Origin: Sphaerulina vaccinii
Taxonomy: Eukaryota; Ascomycota; Dothideomycetes; Mycosphaerellales; Mycosphaerellaceae
DNA length: 64,000 nt
NCBI GenBank assembly: GCA_022570795.1
Contig: JAKUDP010000003.1
Coordinates: forward strand, 1,178,001-1,242,000
Direction: 5' to 3'
Each line of letters begins with the position of its first letter. The first letter of the stretch is position 1. The position numbers were made by a program, and so were the translations under genes. The notes beneath the pieces are model-generated. The model was not told the origin of the DNA and ran no database searches. It saw only the letters and a list, made by a program, of their open reading frames with translations. Of this stretch, positions 13,831 to 26,356 are shown piece after piece.

Positions 13831-15160
13831 TATAACTAGCTATCTTAGTCGAGAAGAGAGAATATAGTTATATAGTTATTAATAATTATAGTAGAATAGA
13901 AAAGAAATATCTCTATTTTTAGTTAAAACTAATTCTATTCTACTTTTATTAGACTCTACCTCTACTAACAACTTCTAGTAGAGGCTACTTTTTCTCCGAA
14001 TTTTCTTCTATAGACTCTACTTCTATTACTTTATTTAAGAAGTTTCTATTTTTTTTTATTATATTCTAAATATATATAACTTATATAGTATTAAGGTTTT
14101 ATATAAGTAAAAGAGAGTATTATTAGATTATATATTCTTTTTTTCTATAATAAAAGTAAAAGTTCTTATCTTTTTTCTTTTAAATTATAGAGAGTTCTAC
14201 CTACTTTATATACTTCTTATCTAAAGACTCGAAGTAGTTTATATATACCTAATCTATTATATTTCTATTATCTATTTTCTTAGTAGAAGAGCTTAACTCT
14301 AGAAAGGCTTAATATATTATCGAGTACTAGAAGTTTAATAGAGTACTACCTATTATTAGGAGATTCTTAGTAAAGGTAATATATCTATTAGGGAAATTTA
14401 ATATATATAAAATAAGAGCTTTTTTTATTTTATTATTAAGAAAGTTCTCGAGGAATACTATCTAGACTCTATCTTTCCTATTATCGACTACTTTACTAGT
14501 AAGGCCTATATTTGCAAGTACTACCTTAAAGTATAGAAGGTAGTTTATAATTATTTCCTTATTCTTTTAATATATAGTACTTAGAGACTAGAGAGTATAG
14601 TATTACTAGTTTGTACTTCTATAGATACTATTAAAATAGGAGAGAAAGACTTCTATACTTCTAATATCTATTTTAATTACTTTATAAATAGTTATTTTTA
14701 CTATTTTTATAGCGTCTTCTTCGATATAACTTATAAAGTAAAGAAACTTCTAAAAGTTATTACTAACTACTTCTCTATTAATTTAGAGTTTTATTTTTAC
14801 TACTAAAAACTAATTTTCTTAATCTATTCTTTTTCTACTAAATATTCTAAGTATAGAAACTCTTTCTTTTAGTTATTATTATACTATTAACTCTATATCT
14901 ATAGGAGTCGGTATAGATACTAGTATCTCTTTCTATATTATATAAAAACTATATATTATAATTACTATTATTATTAGTATAGGCTATACCTAGGCAAGCC
15001 TCTATTCTATATCTAACTATATAGCCTACTCTAGTTCTAGAGCTTATACTATTCTATTAATTTATTTATTTTAAGCTATAAGTTTAGTATAGAACTCTTA
15101 TATTAGTTATATATATATATATTACTAATAGCATATTTAATCTCCTTCTATTCTATTCTA
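13831..15160 (-). pseudogene. B1 gag remnant, RIPped, cut off from pol by element D
   Basis: This is the reverse complement of the B2 gag region (about 31,620-32,960). Matches are clear from 13,831 (TATAACTAGC...) through the serine/arginine-rich part around 13,900-14,050. It lies between the D insertion and the 50-bp minisatellite of the leader. No open frame survives. Confidence 0.75.
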
Positions 15161-15162
15161 AT

Positions 15163-15338
15163 AATAACTCGAAGAAGAGTCTATAATAACTTCTAAAAAG
15201 TTCTATTTATAGTAGTAACTCGAGAAGAGTTTATAATAACTTCTAAAAAGTTCTAATTATAGTAGTAATTCGAGAAGAGTTTATAATAACTTCTAAGAAG
15301 TTCTATTTATAGTAGTAACTCGAGAAGAGTCTATAATA
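15163..15338 (-). repeat. 50-bp minisatellite in B1 leader, about 3.5 copies
   Basis: Tandem units of 50 bp, with the landmark CTCGAGAAGAGT recurring near 15,169, 15,219, 15,269 and 15,319. The same unit forms about 10 copies in B2 (31,081-31,604). It sits between the 5' LTR and gag. Confidence 0.9.
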
Positions 15339-15369
15339 TCAATTCTATTAGAAAAGGAATATTAGATAA

Positions 15370-15533
15370 TATAATAGATTAAATATAGTAGTCTATAGTA
15401 CCTAATATCTTAGATTAAAAATCTAATATTAAAAAAGGAAAGAGAGTCTAACTTCTAACTTTCTAAAAAATAAGAAGATATTTTAGAATTAGTTATTTTT
15501 AGTAAAGCCAACTTATAGGCCTAGCTTATAATA
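15370..15533 (-). repeat. B1 5' LTR (164 bp)
   Basis: Pair of 2,853-3,016, same orientation and same length; transitions only between most differing positions. Confidence 0.9.
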
Positions 15534-17338
15534 TTTATTAGTACTAATTATATTAAGTATTCTTATAGCCTAGAAGCTTTTAATTACTTTCTATATTATT
15601 TTAATAATAGTAAGTATCTATAACTTCTTAGTATTTATAGCTTGCTTAATCTTCTTTAGAGAATTAAATTTAGCTATAAGTAGTAATTATATACTCCTCT
15701 ATCTAGATATTTAAAATCTAAGCTATATAATATATATATTCGAGCTCTAGGTCTTATAAGTCTAGTATACTCTATTTAGATATTTGAAATTTAAGCTATA
15801 TAATATATATAATTTAGTACTAGAATACTACTTATATACTACTACTATTAGAATATAGAAACTAATTATATAGATTTTAAATAAGTATATATATAGAGTT
15901 TATTTACCTATTTTTTTAGAATATTTTATAGAAATTAATTAAGTAGTTATAATAGGCCAAATCTATAGCTCTAGAGTATTTCGCTTATAGAAATAGTTAT
16001 AGAAGTTAATTAAATAATCTAATCTAGCTAGGTAACTATATAGAAAGTATTACTAGTATACTAAAATAAATTATTATATTCTATTTTTTTAGAAAAAGCT
16101 TATATATTATCTATTAATTAGAGTTTAAGCTTCTAGTAGCTAGTTAAGACTATTACTAATATTATAAAAACTAAAAGCTATATATAGATTCTATATACTA
16201 TAAATATAAAAGTCTAGGCTAGGAAAATAATAAAAAGTATATTTATTATAAAATATAGTATAGAATAATAGAGTCTAGCCTAGTAGGTTTTATATAGAAA
16301 GTAGACTAGTTACTAGATCTTATTAAATATTCTAGAGTACTAGAGGAGACGTCTATATTATACTTTTATAAAAAGCTTTATAAATTAGTTAATCTATTTT
16401 TTAATTTTTAGATTAGTATTTTAAATATAGTACTTAGTCTAGTATCTAGTCCTAATTACCTATATCTAGATAATAAATAGTTAGTACTATATATAAAGGA
16501 GAAAAATATAAATAGAAATAGTAATAATATACTTTAAATAGAGCCTTCTAGAGCTTATAGCTATAGAGAAGAATAGCTAGAATATTAAAACTAATTAGAA
16601 TTTATATAATATCTAGATATATATCTATACCTAGTATAGAATAATTGCTAGCCTAGTAGATATAGTACTTTAGAACTAGTATAGTATTTATACTAGAGAT
16701 ATACTAGAAGTAGTAACTAAAGTTACTATTAGTATAGTCTAATAATAAAGTAATATATAAAAAATATACTATAACTTAAACTTAAAGTCTACTAAGCTTA
16801 TAATAGTTATAGAGTAATTAAACTTAGTCGAGTATAGACTCTACTAATAATAGTAGGTAATAATAGAGCTATAATCTTAGTTAGTATACTATATATAAAA
16901 TAGTAGATAATAGAGAACTTACTATTACTCTATATTAGTTATAGAAGGCTACTTAGTATTAATAGTATTCTACTAAAGTTACTTAGTTATATTATAACTA
17001 CTTCTATAAGTAGAAGTAGTATAGCTAAGTCTAGGAGATAGAAAGTTAATAATAATATTATTTATATCTAATATTTAAAGCTATATAAGTAGTATAATCT
17101 AATAGATAGTATCTAGAAAAAGCTATAAGTAGTTATTCTAATATATTAAAAGTAGTAGAGCTACTATTACTACTTATATAAGTAGTATATATTAAAAGAT
17201 ATAGTAGAGTTATAAGTATATATAAAAATAAAGCTTAGTTATATAGATATTAGATAAGGAAATTAAGTAGTAGTATAAAATATAAAACTTTTATACCTCT
17301 TACTATAGCTATCTATAGCCTCTATCTAGTTACTACTA
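15534..17338. other. RIPped host sequence between B1 and C2, no gene recognised
   Basis: Continuation of the locus at 1-2,852. It contains a two-copy direct repeat of about 40 bp (near 15,697-15,740 and 15,772-15,812). A minus-strand reading here is weakly reminiscent of a pogo/Fot1-type transposase C-terminus, but this is too weak to call. Its last five bases, TACTA (17,334-17,338), are the left target duplication of C2. Confidence 0.5.
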
Positions 17339-17721
17339 TATTAGATTATAGAGAACCTAATAATCTTACTAAGTAGAGGCTAAGCTTAATTTAGTTAGAG
17401 CTTATTAATATATCTATAAGGAAGCAAGTAAAGAAAGTTCTTATATTCTAATTAGTAAAATAGAATAGTAAGTTATATATAATAACTATCTATAACTATA
17501 ATAATTATTACCTATATATATAAAAGAGATTCTTTTCTTAATTTCGGTACTCTCTTTAATCTTTTAAAAGTAGAAAAAGTAGGGAAAATAAAAGTAGAGA
17601 AAGTAGAGAAATCTAAGTTACTTTTTTTAATTTTTTAAAAAATAAAAAATTAGAGAAAATAGTCTTTCTATTTTAGATATTCTAATTCTAGTAGACCTAC
17701 CTATTAGTAGGAACTATAATA
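17339..17721 (-). repeat. C2 3' LTR (383 bp)
   Basis: Plus-strand reading starts TATTAGATTATAGAG and ends GGAACTATAATA. It shares roughly its first 230 bases (R/U5 side, including a TATA-like TATATATA run) with the C1 LTR, but the U3 part is unrelated to that of C1. Confidence 0.9.
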
Positions 17722-17830
17722 CTATTCTCTATCTAGCTTAGCTTTGTTCTAAAGCTTATAATATATTAGTTTTTGTTATAGAAAATCTATAAAGATACTT
17801 TTCTATTCTTTTCTCTTCTACTAAACTATT

Positions 17831-18404
17831 ATATTATTATTAAAATCGAAATATACTTTATATTATTATAAGAAGGCTAAAGAAATATTTTATAAAAGAA
17901 ATTCTATAATATATCTATATAATATATATAAAAGAGAGAGTTATATATATAAAGTATATATCTTATTAGGTCGGTATACTAAGTACTAGTAGTATAATCT
18001 AAAAGGCTATAATATAAAAGTTACTAAAAGAGAGTAGAAATATCTCTTAGCTTAGTAGAAAAAGTTATTAAAAGAGCTCGATATAGCAAAGGAGGCGCTA
18101 GTAATAGCTTATATAAAAGAAATATATCTTTATAAATAACTAGATATAGTAGACTAGAAAGTAGCTAAAAGTTATACTTTTAAAAATTATACTTTTTTTA
18201 ATAAGAATAAGAAAGTTTAGAAAGAGTTTATAGTATTAGATCTAGATTCTTCTACTATAGCGCTTGCTCTATTGCCTTAGACTTAAAGCGTAGCTAAGAG
18301 TATTCTAGATTCCTTCTAGAAAGGTCTAATACCTTTTTTCTTTATAGACTCTAGTAAAATTATACTAGAAGCTAGTAGTAGTTTATAAAGTTAGACTTCG
18401 GTTC
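17831..18404 (+). pseudogene. Antisense cysteine-rich coiled-coil ORF of C2, RIPped, cut by C1
   Basis: This frame runs opposite to the C2 gag-pol genes. It starts at a probable RIPped ATG (ATA, 17,831-17,833). The first 60 or so codons are crowded with TAT/TAC codons that would be TGT/TGC before RIP, in CxxC-like spacing (for example the YIYKVYI and RYTKY segments). A heptad-rich KKLLKELDIAKEALV stretch follows, then a serine/leucine-rich tail ending ASSSLQSQT. C3 (53,890-54,470) has the same frame, and C1 (26,357-26,985) has a divergent one with the same order of parts. The likely role is a zinc-binding coiled-coil protein of unknown function; that is inference. The tail is split by the C1 insertion at 18,405. 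Confidence 0.6.
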
Positions 18405-18766
18405 TATTATAGTTCGTATACTATAGAAATATCTCTATAGATTTTCCGAGTATATATTATATATAGAAGTAATTAGTAGCGCTTAGACTAGGCCTACTAC
18501 TAATTATACTAAGTACTCTAATTATACTAAGTAGGCCTTAATTAGAGTAATTAGAGTAATTAATAAAACTAGAAATCTCTTTTATATATATAGGTAATAA
18601 ATATTATAGTTATAGATAGTTATTATATATAACTTACTATTCTATTTTACTAATTAGAATATAAGAACTTTCTTTACTTACTCTCTTATAGATATATTAA
18701 CAAGCTCTAACTAGATTAAGCTTAGCCTCTACTTAGTAAGATTATTAGGTCCCCTATAACCTAATA
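18405..18766 (+). repeat. C1 5' LTR (362 bp)
   Basis: Starts TATTATAGTT and ends CCTAATA, the RIPped forms of TG...CA. Same length as 27,053-27,414. The U3 part differs completely from the U3 of C2, C3 and C4, while R/U5 is shared. Confidence 0.93.
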
Positions 18767-21700
18767 GCTTTATATACTTTTATAATATATCTATTATAGA
18801 AAGCTCTAGAGGAACTTCTACTTCTAGTAAAGTAGGAACTATTCGATTTTTACAAACCTAGGTAAATACTAGACTACTCGACCTTAAAGATCTTAAAGGT
18901 CGCTAAGCTAGACCTCTATTATAGAGACTATAATAAACTATCTACCTAGTTTAATTAACTAGCTTTATACTTTAGGTTTAATAAAGTTAAAAATAAAAAT
19001 AAGATACTATTTACTTCTATCTTCCTTTGTAGACGCGCTAAATACTAGCTTAAGCTATATCTAGAATCCTACTTCTATAATAATAAGAATAAAAATAGAA
19101 TCTTTACTAAGTATAATTAGTTTAGAAGCTAGATAACTACTCTATTTAGAATCTCTAATAAAGTTAGTACTACTATTTATATTATATAGTATCTTAAATA
19201 GACTACTTCTATATCTAAGTATATAGCTAAGTTCTAAAAGTATATATATATTATTAGTTAGAATAATAAAGCTCTCTAAGTAATATACTATAGAAGTTTT
19301 AAAAATTAAGTTAAAAACAAACTAGCCTATACTAAGCAAGTAGTTATTATTAAGAACCTTACCTAGTTAATTAAGGAAACTATTAAGATTAATAATAGCT
19401 TCTATAAATAAGCTTTTAAAAATAGTATAACTCTAAAGTAGCTAGAATAGCTAGATATACTACTAAATAATAAAGAAGAACTAGCTACTTCTTAGCTAGA
19501 AATAAGTACTAAAAATAATAGTAACTAAGGACGTAGCTATACTATAGTCTATAACTAATAGAGCTCGATAATATTAAAAAAGATAGAAAGTTTAGAGCTA
19601 GAAGTAAAAGAAAGCTCTATAAGAAGTAAGAAGAACTAACCTATTATAGATATAGTAAAAAAGGCTATATAAAAAGGAACTACTATTTAAAGAATATAGT
19701 ATAGTAATAGCTTTTTAATATAATATAATAGAAGAGGAATAGATAAGGAGGTTATAATAAATCTATAACTCCTTCTAAGAAAGTCCGATCCTTTAGTATA
19801 ATAGGATAATAAATAAATTTCGACCTCTATTAAAAAAGATAAGTTAAATATAGAAGCCTTTACTAGCAATTCTTCTATAATAACTTATACTAGATATATA
19901 TATCTTCTAAAAGGAATACGAACTTTTAGCCTAGCCCTCTAGATAATAGTATAAGTTTATAGCTAATCTAATAGTATAGGGATAGAAGTAGACTACTACC
20001 TATTCTAGATAAACTATAAGAATTCTATTCTAAGCTAAAGCTCGCTAACAAAAAAGATATTAATAGGTTTTATTATAATAAAGAAAATTACTTTTCTAAA
20101 ATCGAATCTAAAAAGAAAGAATAAAACTAGTCTATAGAAGAAAGATTTAAAAGAAGCAATCTTTTAACTATAATAAAAATAATAAAAATAATAAAAATAA
20201 AAGTTTCGAAGAATTAGATATAGATATTAAGATTATAACCTTTACTATAGATATACTAAGCTAAATTATATTAATTATTCTAAACCTAGTATAAAATTAT
20301 AAGTATATTTTTCTAAAAGTTAGAAGAAGGTAATACTTCTATCTATCTAAGCTAGATACTATACTTAATAGAATAAGATATATATTCTAGAATTACTAAT
20401 ATATTAAAGTTAACTATAGATTCGATACTTTTATATAAAAAAGAGTTCTAATTAGAAGTATATATACTCTATTTAGGTATATTACTCTAAATAGGGAAAT
20501 TGTTATAAACTAGATATATAAAGCTATTAAGGAACTTTAGAAAAAGTATACTCTTACCTAGTAATATTAATCTAAAACTACCTATAATAAGATATAGGTA
20601 GAAAGGAATCTATATTAGATAATTAAAGAAATAGAATAATAGATCTACGAGTAGCTTGCTAAAGAAGCTACTATTACTCTATTAGAAAAAGAATTAACTT
20701 CTAGGAAATAAGTATCTCTAGAGAGTTCTATAATATAAATACTTAAGTATTAATAATAGTCTTCTATATAAAAATTATTATTAATAGTTATAAGCTACTA
20801 GCTATAATAGACTCTAGAGCAAGTAGAAACTTTACTTCCGAGTTATTTATAAAATATTATAGACTTGCAACCTAGTATAAGAAAGAAGAGTATAAATTAA
20901 TTATAGTAGACAGATTATCCTTACCTAGTATAGAGCGAGAGACAATACTACTACTACTTACTATCTAATAGTACTATAAGATAATTGTCCTAGATATTAC
21001 TAATATAGCTAGTTATAATATTATTCTAGGTATACCTTAGTTAAAAAAGTATAATCTAGTAATTAACTAGAGAAAGAAAGTACTTATATTTAAGGAATAT
21101 AATTATATTATCGATATTTAGCTTATATAGTAGTAGCGTTTGCTAGTAGATAAGGCTAAATAGTTTAACTAGACCGAACTTGCGCTACTATAAGCTATAG
21201 AAGTAGACTTACTCTAAATAGATACTTCGATAATAGTAGAGAGTTACGAAGTTATAGGTACTAATAGAAGTAATACTCTATTAAAAGATACTACCTTAGA
21301 ACTAGATATTTCTAAAAAGTATTAAAAGTAGTCGAAACTCTTTAAAGAGGTTAAGGGACTAGAAGCCCTATCTAAATACTAGAAATAGGACTATAGAATT
21401 ATACTAATACCTAATAGAGAGCCCCTATTTGAACTATTATAAAAGAAATCTAAAAAAGAGCTCTAGAAAGAAAACAAATAGTTAAAGAAGATACTTATAA
21501 AATAATAGATCTATAAGTTATAATCTAGCGCTAGAGCTCTAACTATATTTGTTCTAAAACCTAATAGGAAGTTATAACTAGTAGTCGATTATCGACAACT
21601 TAATAAAATTACTATTAAGAACTAATATCTACTACCTAATATTAAAGAACTATAAGATAGACTTACTAGATCTAACTAGTATATAAAAATTAATCTATAA

Positions 21701-23257
21701 GATATATTCTATACTATCTATATAGTAGAAGGAGAAGAATAGAAAATAGTATATCGAATATACTATAGGCTTTATAAGTTTAGAGTTATACCTATAGAAC
21801 TAACTAATATACTAGCCTCCTACTAGGAGATAGTAAATAATATTTTTAGAGACCTACTCGATATATATATTATTATATATATAGACGATATCCTTGTCTA
21901 TACTAAGAGGTCCCTATAGGAATATATTAAATAAGTCTAAGACATTTTCTAATAACTTATAAATATAGAATTCTATACTACTTCTAAGAAGTGCAAGTTC
22001 TATAAGAAAGAAGTTAAGTTTCTAGAGTTTGTTCTAAACCTTAATAGAATAAAAATCGACCTAGTAAAAATAGAGTTAATATAAACTTAGCTAGTACCTA
22101 AAATAGTTAAGAAAGTATAATTATTCCTTAGGCTAGCTAACTATAACTAGAAGTTTATTAAGGACTACTCGAGGCTTATAGTACCTCTAAATAAGCTTAT
22201 ATAGAAAGATAGGAAATAGAGCTAGAGTCTAGAGTAGGTAAAAGCCTTCGAAGTACTTAAAATATTATACTACTAAATACTAGTACTATAATTATTTAAT
22301 AGGAAATATAAAGTTAAACTAGAGACTAATATATTAGATATAGCTATAGAAGTATACTTTATATAAGAGTATAATAGAAAGAGATACCTAGTAGCTTACT
22401 ACTCGAGGAAACTAACTCCTATAGAATAGAACTATAATATCTATAATAAAGAGTTGCTTATAATTATTACTATAATATAGTACTAGCAAGTATATATAGA
22501 AGGAGCCTCTAAGCTTACGATTCTTTCTAATTATAAGAATCTAACTTACTTTACTATAATAAAAGTACTAACCCGATAATAGGCCTACTAGTTAGAACTA
22601 CTTAGTTAATATAAGTTCGAAATCTACTATATACTAGGAAAGGATAATAGTCGAGCCGACGTACTAAGCCGCCGAAGTAACTATATAGAAGGAAAAGAAC
22701 TAGTATACTAGAAAGTACTTAGAGCTAATCTAGATAGAAGCCTAAGCTCGAACTCGATAGAGTTTAACTATATTATATAAGTTTTTTAGAATATAGAAGA
22801 ATAGTTCCCTATACTATAAGGGAAGTATTAGGTACTAAAGGACTAAGAGAATAAGTATATATAACACTACTATAACAATCTATAATATAAATACTCTAGA
22901 ACTATAAAGACTATAGAGTTAATTTAAAAAACTTTAGCTTTCTATATATATATAAATATATATTATAATATATTAAATACTACAAGCCCTACTAATAGAA
23001 TAAGGTAGATCGATATATAAAATATAGATATATCTAATTCTATACTCCTCTATATTAACTATAGAACGAAGTTATAATAGACTTTATTATAAAGTTGCTT
23101 TTATTATAGAACTAGATTATAGGAATTAGCTACGATATAATACTAGTTATAGTCGATAGGCTTACTAAATATATATACTTTATTACTACTAGTAAGATAT
23201 ATACTACTAAGCAACTTAGATATCTTATTATAAATAGACTTATAAAATATTATAAAT

Positions 23258-23432
23258 TATTATTTATAGCTAGTTATCGGAGGCGCTAAGAGACTTCCCT
23301 CCTAGTTAGCAAGGTCGGAGAAAGGTATTAAAAGCTATCTATACTATCGAATAGTATATAAAAAGGTTGCTAAAATACCCCTTACTTAGTTAGCTAGTTT
23401 AGATAGATCTAATTTAGTATTATATTCTAATA
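23258..23432 (-). repeat. E1 3' LTR (175 bp)
   Basis: Differs from 25,388-25,562 only by transitions. Begins TATTATTTATAGC, ends ATTCTAATA. Confidence 0.92.
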
Positions 23433-25373
23433 CTTCTTTTAATAGCAAGTTAGGTCTACCTAATCTACTTCTTCTTCCTAGTTATTATTCTAATTATATA
23501 TAACTAAGGCTAGGGCCTTAGTATCTATAAGCTTGCTTTTAGATACTAACTTAATAATTCTATAAGCTATATCTAGAAATAGGTAGTATATTATATAGTA
23601 ACTATTCTATTTATATAGCTTGTATCTTATTTCTCTTTCCGAAGCTCTACTATCTTCTCTTCTTCTCCTCTAAAATAATAATCTTTTTAATAATACTACT
23701 TAGGCTATAAAGGTAATAGGTATACTACTTACTAGTATATTTACCTCTTTCTTCTAAAGAATTAAAAAAATACTTTTAGGTAATAGTAATAGCTATCTAT
23801 TAATAGTATCTCTAATAGTTAACTACTAGTCTAAAAGCCCCGACAAGAGTACTTATATCCTTGTTTTCTAAGTAAATACTCTAGCTATTTTAGGTTAGGT
23901 AGCTTTAATTCTCTTTCTAAGTATCTAAAAGTATATCTATATAGTATCGATACTTATTTCCTCTATTTTCTAGAAACTAAAGTACTACTTTATAAGTTTC
24001 TTCTCTATTACTTAGTTATCTATATATCTCTTTTTTAGCTTTTTCTAAATATTTTTTATAGTTTATAATTTTAAAACTAGCTTTTTATTATTCTTCCCTA
24101 TATATAAAAATATCTACTAGATTGCTTTATACTATATCTTTAGAGTAATTAGTATACTTATCTTAGTTTTAATAGTATAGAATAGATTCTTTCTTTTTAG
24201 AAAAATTTCTATTTTTCTAAACTATTATTCTAAGTTATTCTTTATTAGTATAGGATATAGTCTCTTTACTAACCTAGATAATTTGTCCTAGGTATCTATT
24301 ATAGTTTTATAAATAGGTGTTTAGAATAGGAATAATTAACCTACTTTAGAAATAAAATAAATAAAAGTAGAAAAGCTTTCTAGTTTATAAAAATACTATA
24401 GAAATCTTTCTTCTCTAGAATTATTCTCTTACTTTCTTTAGATTAGATATTCTTTTAAAAATAGATTCTACCCTAGCTAGTAGTATATACTTACTAGTAT
24501 AAGAAAACTAAAGGAATATACTATAGTAGTACCTTCCTACTTAGGCTCTTCTAGAGCTATTTTTTATAATAAAAATAGAATTATAATTCTTTTTAAATAT
24601 AGAGTATTAAGCCTCTAAGAGTAGCTAGAAGATTAGTTAGTCTCTAAAATATTATCTCCTTTCTAATTATAGTATACTTAGTATAAACCAAGCTATTCTA
24701 TTTTCTAAATTTATTTTTTAAAAGTTAGTAAATTTTCTAGTACTAGATTTGGAGGCTTATATCTAGAATAGAAGGTATAGTCTTTTAAGTATTATAAGCT
24801 AATAGTAGGTTTAGTATATTTTAGGTTGCTATAATATTTTCCTCGACTTTCTATTATAATATTCTTTTCTCTTTCTTCTAGTTTAAAATAGCTCTTATCT
24901 AGCTATTCTATCTTAATATCTTCTCTCTTCTATATTTCGAGTTTAGCTATAGGCTAGGCTAGCTACAATTCTATATATAGCTATATTACTATTTTTAATC
25001 TCTTAGCTAGAGTCTATAGAATCCTATACCTAGTTATAACCTAGGACTTATATTATAACTATAGAAAGAGTTTTACTCCTTTTTTATATAGAGGTATATT
25101 ATTCTTTATTTCTAAGTATAGAGGATATATCTATTCTCTATATACCTATCTTTATCTATAGGCTCCTAGTATAGTTACTACTACTACTATCCCTCTTTAT
25201 ATAGCTATAGCTCGAGCTATTTTTTTTACTTTTTTAGGCTCGGTATTCTTAGTAGTACTACTACTCCTACTATTATAAACTAAGGGCTATATATAGACGC
25301 TTATAGGCGTCTTAGGTACCTTATAGCTACTTCCCTTCTATAATTAGATTATAGAAAATATAGTAGTACTAAC

Positions 25374-25387
25374 CTAGGCTTATAACC
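25374..25387 (-). other. E1 primer-binding site, half tRNA-iMet type
   Basis: Immediately next to the 5' LTR, the minus strand reads GGTTATAAGCCTAG. Undoing one G-to-A and one C-to-T change gives a perfect 14-base complement of the anticodon arm of initiator tRNA-Met (CTGGGCTCATAACC). Priming by a half tRNA-iMet is known from Ty1/Copia-type elements. The match is seen; the tRNA sequence is from general knowledge. Confidence 0.65.
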
Positions 25388-25562
25388 TATTATTTATAGC
25401 TAGTTATTAGAGGCGCTAAGAGACCTCTCTTCTAGTTAGCAAGGTCGGAGAAAGGTATTAAAAGCTATCTATACTATCGAATAGTATATAAGGAGGTTGC
25501 TAAGATACCTCTTACTTAGTTAGCTAGCTTAGATAGATCTAATTTAGTATTATATTCTAATA
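25388..25562 (-). repeat. E1 5' LTR (175 bp)
   Basis: Pair of 23,258-23,432, same orientation; right edge followed by the TAGAT target duplication. Confidence 0.92.
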
Positions 25563-26356
25563 TAGATTCCTAAAAGTATTTATTATAGATAGAAACAAGC
25601 TTTTTACCTCTAACTACTAGAAGACCTTAGTTAGTATACTTAGAATTAAATATAAGCTATTAATAGTATATTATTCTTAGATAGATAGGTAAACTAAAAG
25701 AATAAACTAAATACTAGAATAATACCTATAATACTATATTAATTATATATAAGATAACTAGTTAGCGCTACTACTAATAGTATAGCTTATACTAAATAAT
25801 TAGTAATTAGAGATAATAAAAGCTATACTATTCTTCTCGAATTATAGGTAAAATCTAAATCTTTTTAGAGAATTTTTATTTTACCTATAGGTAGAATATA
25901 CTATAATTATAAGTAAAGATCTAAAGAACCTCTATAAGGAACTAGAAGAACAAATTATAGACTTATAACTAATAATAGCTAGACTATATAATATTAAACA
26001 AAAAATAGTATCTTAGCTAAAAAGAGGAGATAAAGTCTATTTTTTTATAAAAAACTTTAAAATAAAAAGAAAAATAAAAAAACTAGATTAAGTTAAAGTT
26101 AGACTATTTTTAATTAATAAGCTATAAGAGCTAGTTAACTACTAACTTAAGTTGCTAAAAGATATAAAGATCTACCTAGTATTCTATATATTATTATTAG
26201 AACCTATAGATACTAAAATATTTTACTAAGAAATATTCTACTTCTAACCTAAGAAAGAGAATATATTTAAAGTAGAAAAGATTCTAGAATAAAAGGGTTA
26301 GAACTACTTAATTAAATAGAAAGAGTATAATAATTTAGAAAATACCTAGGAATCTA

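Larger units (their letters stand above)
2853..15533 (-). mobile_element. Ty3/Gypsy-type LTR retrotransposon B1, RIPped, interrupted by element D
   Basis: Both ends are 164-bp LTRs in the same orientation (2,853-3,016 and 15,370-15,533). Their outer ends read TA...TA, as expected from TG...CA after RIP. The internal sequence is the reverse complement of B2 (30,882-36,764), which fixes the minus orientation. Element D occupies 6,954-13,825, so B1 itself is about 5.8 kb. The flanking pentamers are GTTAT on the left and TTTAT on the right, a possible but imperfect target duplication. All coding sequence is destroyed by stop codons and loss of ATG. Confidence 0.9.
23258..25562 (-). mobile_element. 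Short LTR element E1 (2.3 kb), Copia-like priming site, nested in C1
   Basis: Two 175-bp LTRs enclose 1,955 bp. The flanking pentamers are TAAAT (23,253-23,257) and TAGAT (25,563-25,567), a target duplication with one G/A difference. The C2 copy near 28,150-28,200 shows the unbroken integrase sequence. The minus orientation rests on a primer-binding site next to the right LTR and a purine tract (AAAAGAAG, minus strand) next to the left LTR. The interior is too short for a full gag-pol and no RT was recognised, so it is probably non-autonomous or internally deleted. Confidence 0.85.
18780..26356 (+). pseudogene. C1 gag-pol remnant (zinc knuckle, protease, RT, RNase H, integrase)
   Basis: With RIP allowed for, 19,642-19,683 reads as a CCHC zinc knuckle with exact C-x2-C-x4-H-x4-C spacing. 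An aspartic protease active site (Asp-Ser-Gly-Ala before RIP) lies at about 20,800-20,825. RT runs from about 21,540, with VVDYRQLNKITIKN followed by the catalytic box Tyr-Ile-Asp-Asp intact at 21,878-21,889. RNase H follows near 22,320. Integrase starts near 22,850, with the first catalytic Asp in the DFIIKL context near 23,080. It is broken by E1 at 23,258 and resumes at 25,563 with LGIKYKLS and the QTDGQTER region. Stops throughout; dead. Confidence 0.88.

Noticed and set aside
15163..15338. Possible CRISPR-like array because of regular repeats
   Set aside because: Units are contiguous 50-bp tandem repeats without unique spacers, in a fungal retrotransposon leader.
15534..17338. Possible pogo/Fot1 transposase remnant
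   Set aside because: Only faint similarity when read by eye through RIP, no DDE motif and no inverted ends found.
17339..18766. Apparent terminal inverted repeats suggesting a 1.4-kb DNA transposon
   Set aside because: The two inverted copies are the C2 3' LTR and the C1 5' LTR. C1 is inserted in opposite orientation with its own GGTTC duplication, so no TIR transposon is needed.
19687..19869. Open frame of 60 codons on the minus strand in the RIPped block
   Set aside because: It runs antisense through the C1 gag region next to the zinc knuckle, and is Leu/Ile/Tyr-rich, as expected from RIPped DNA by chance.
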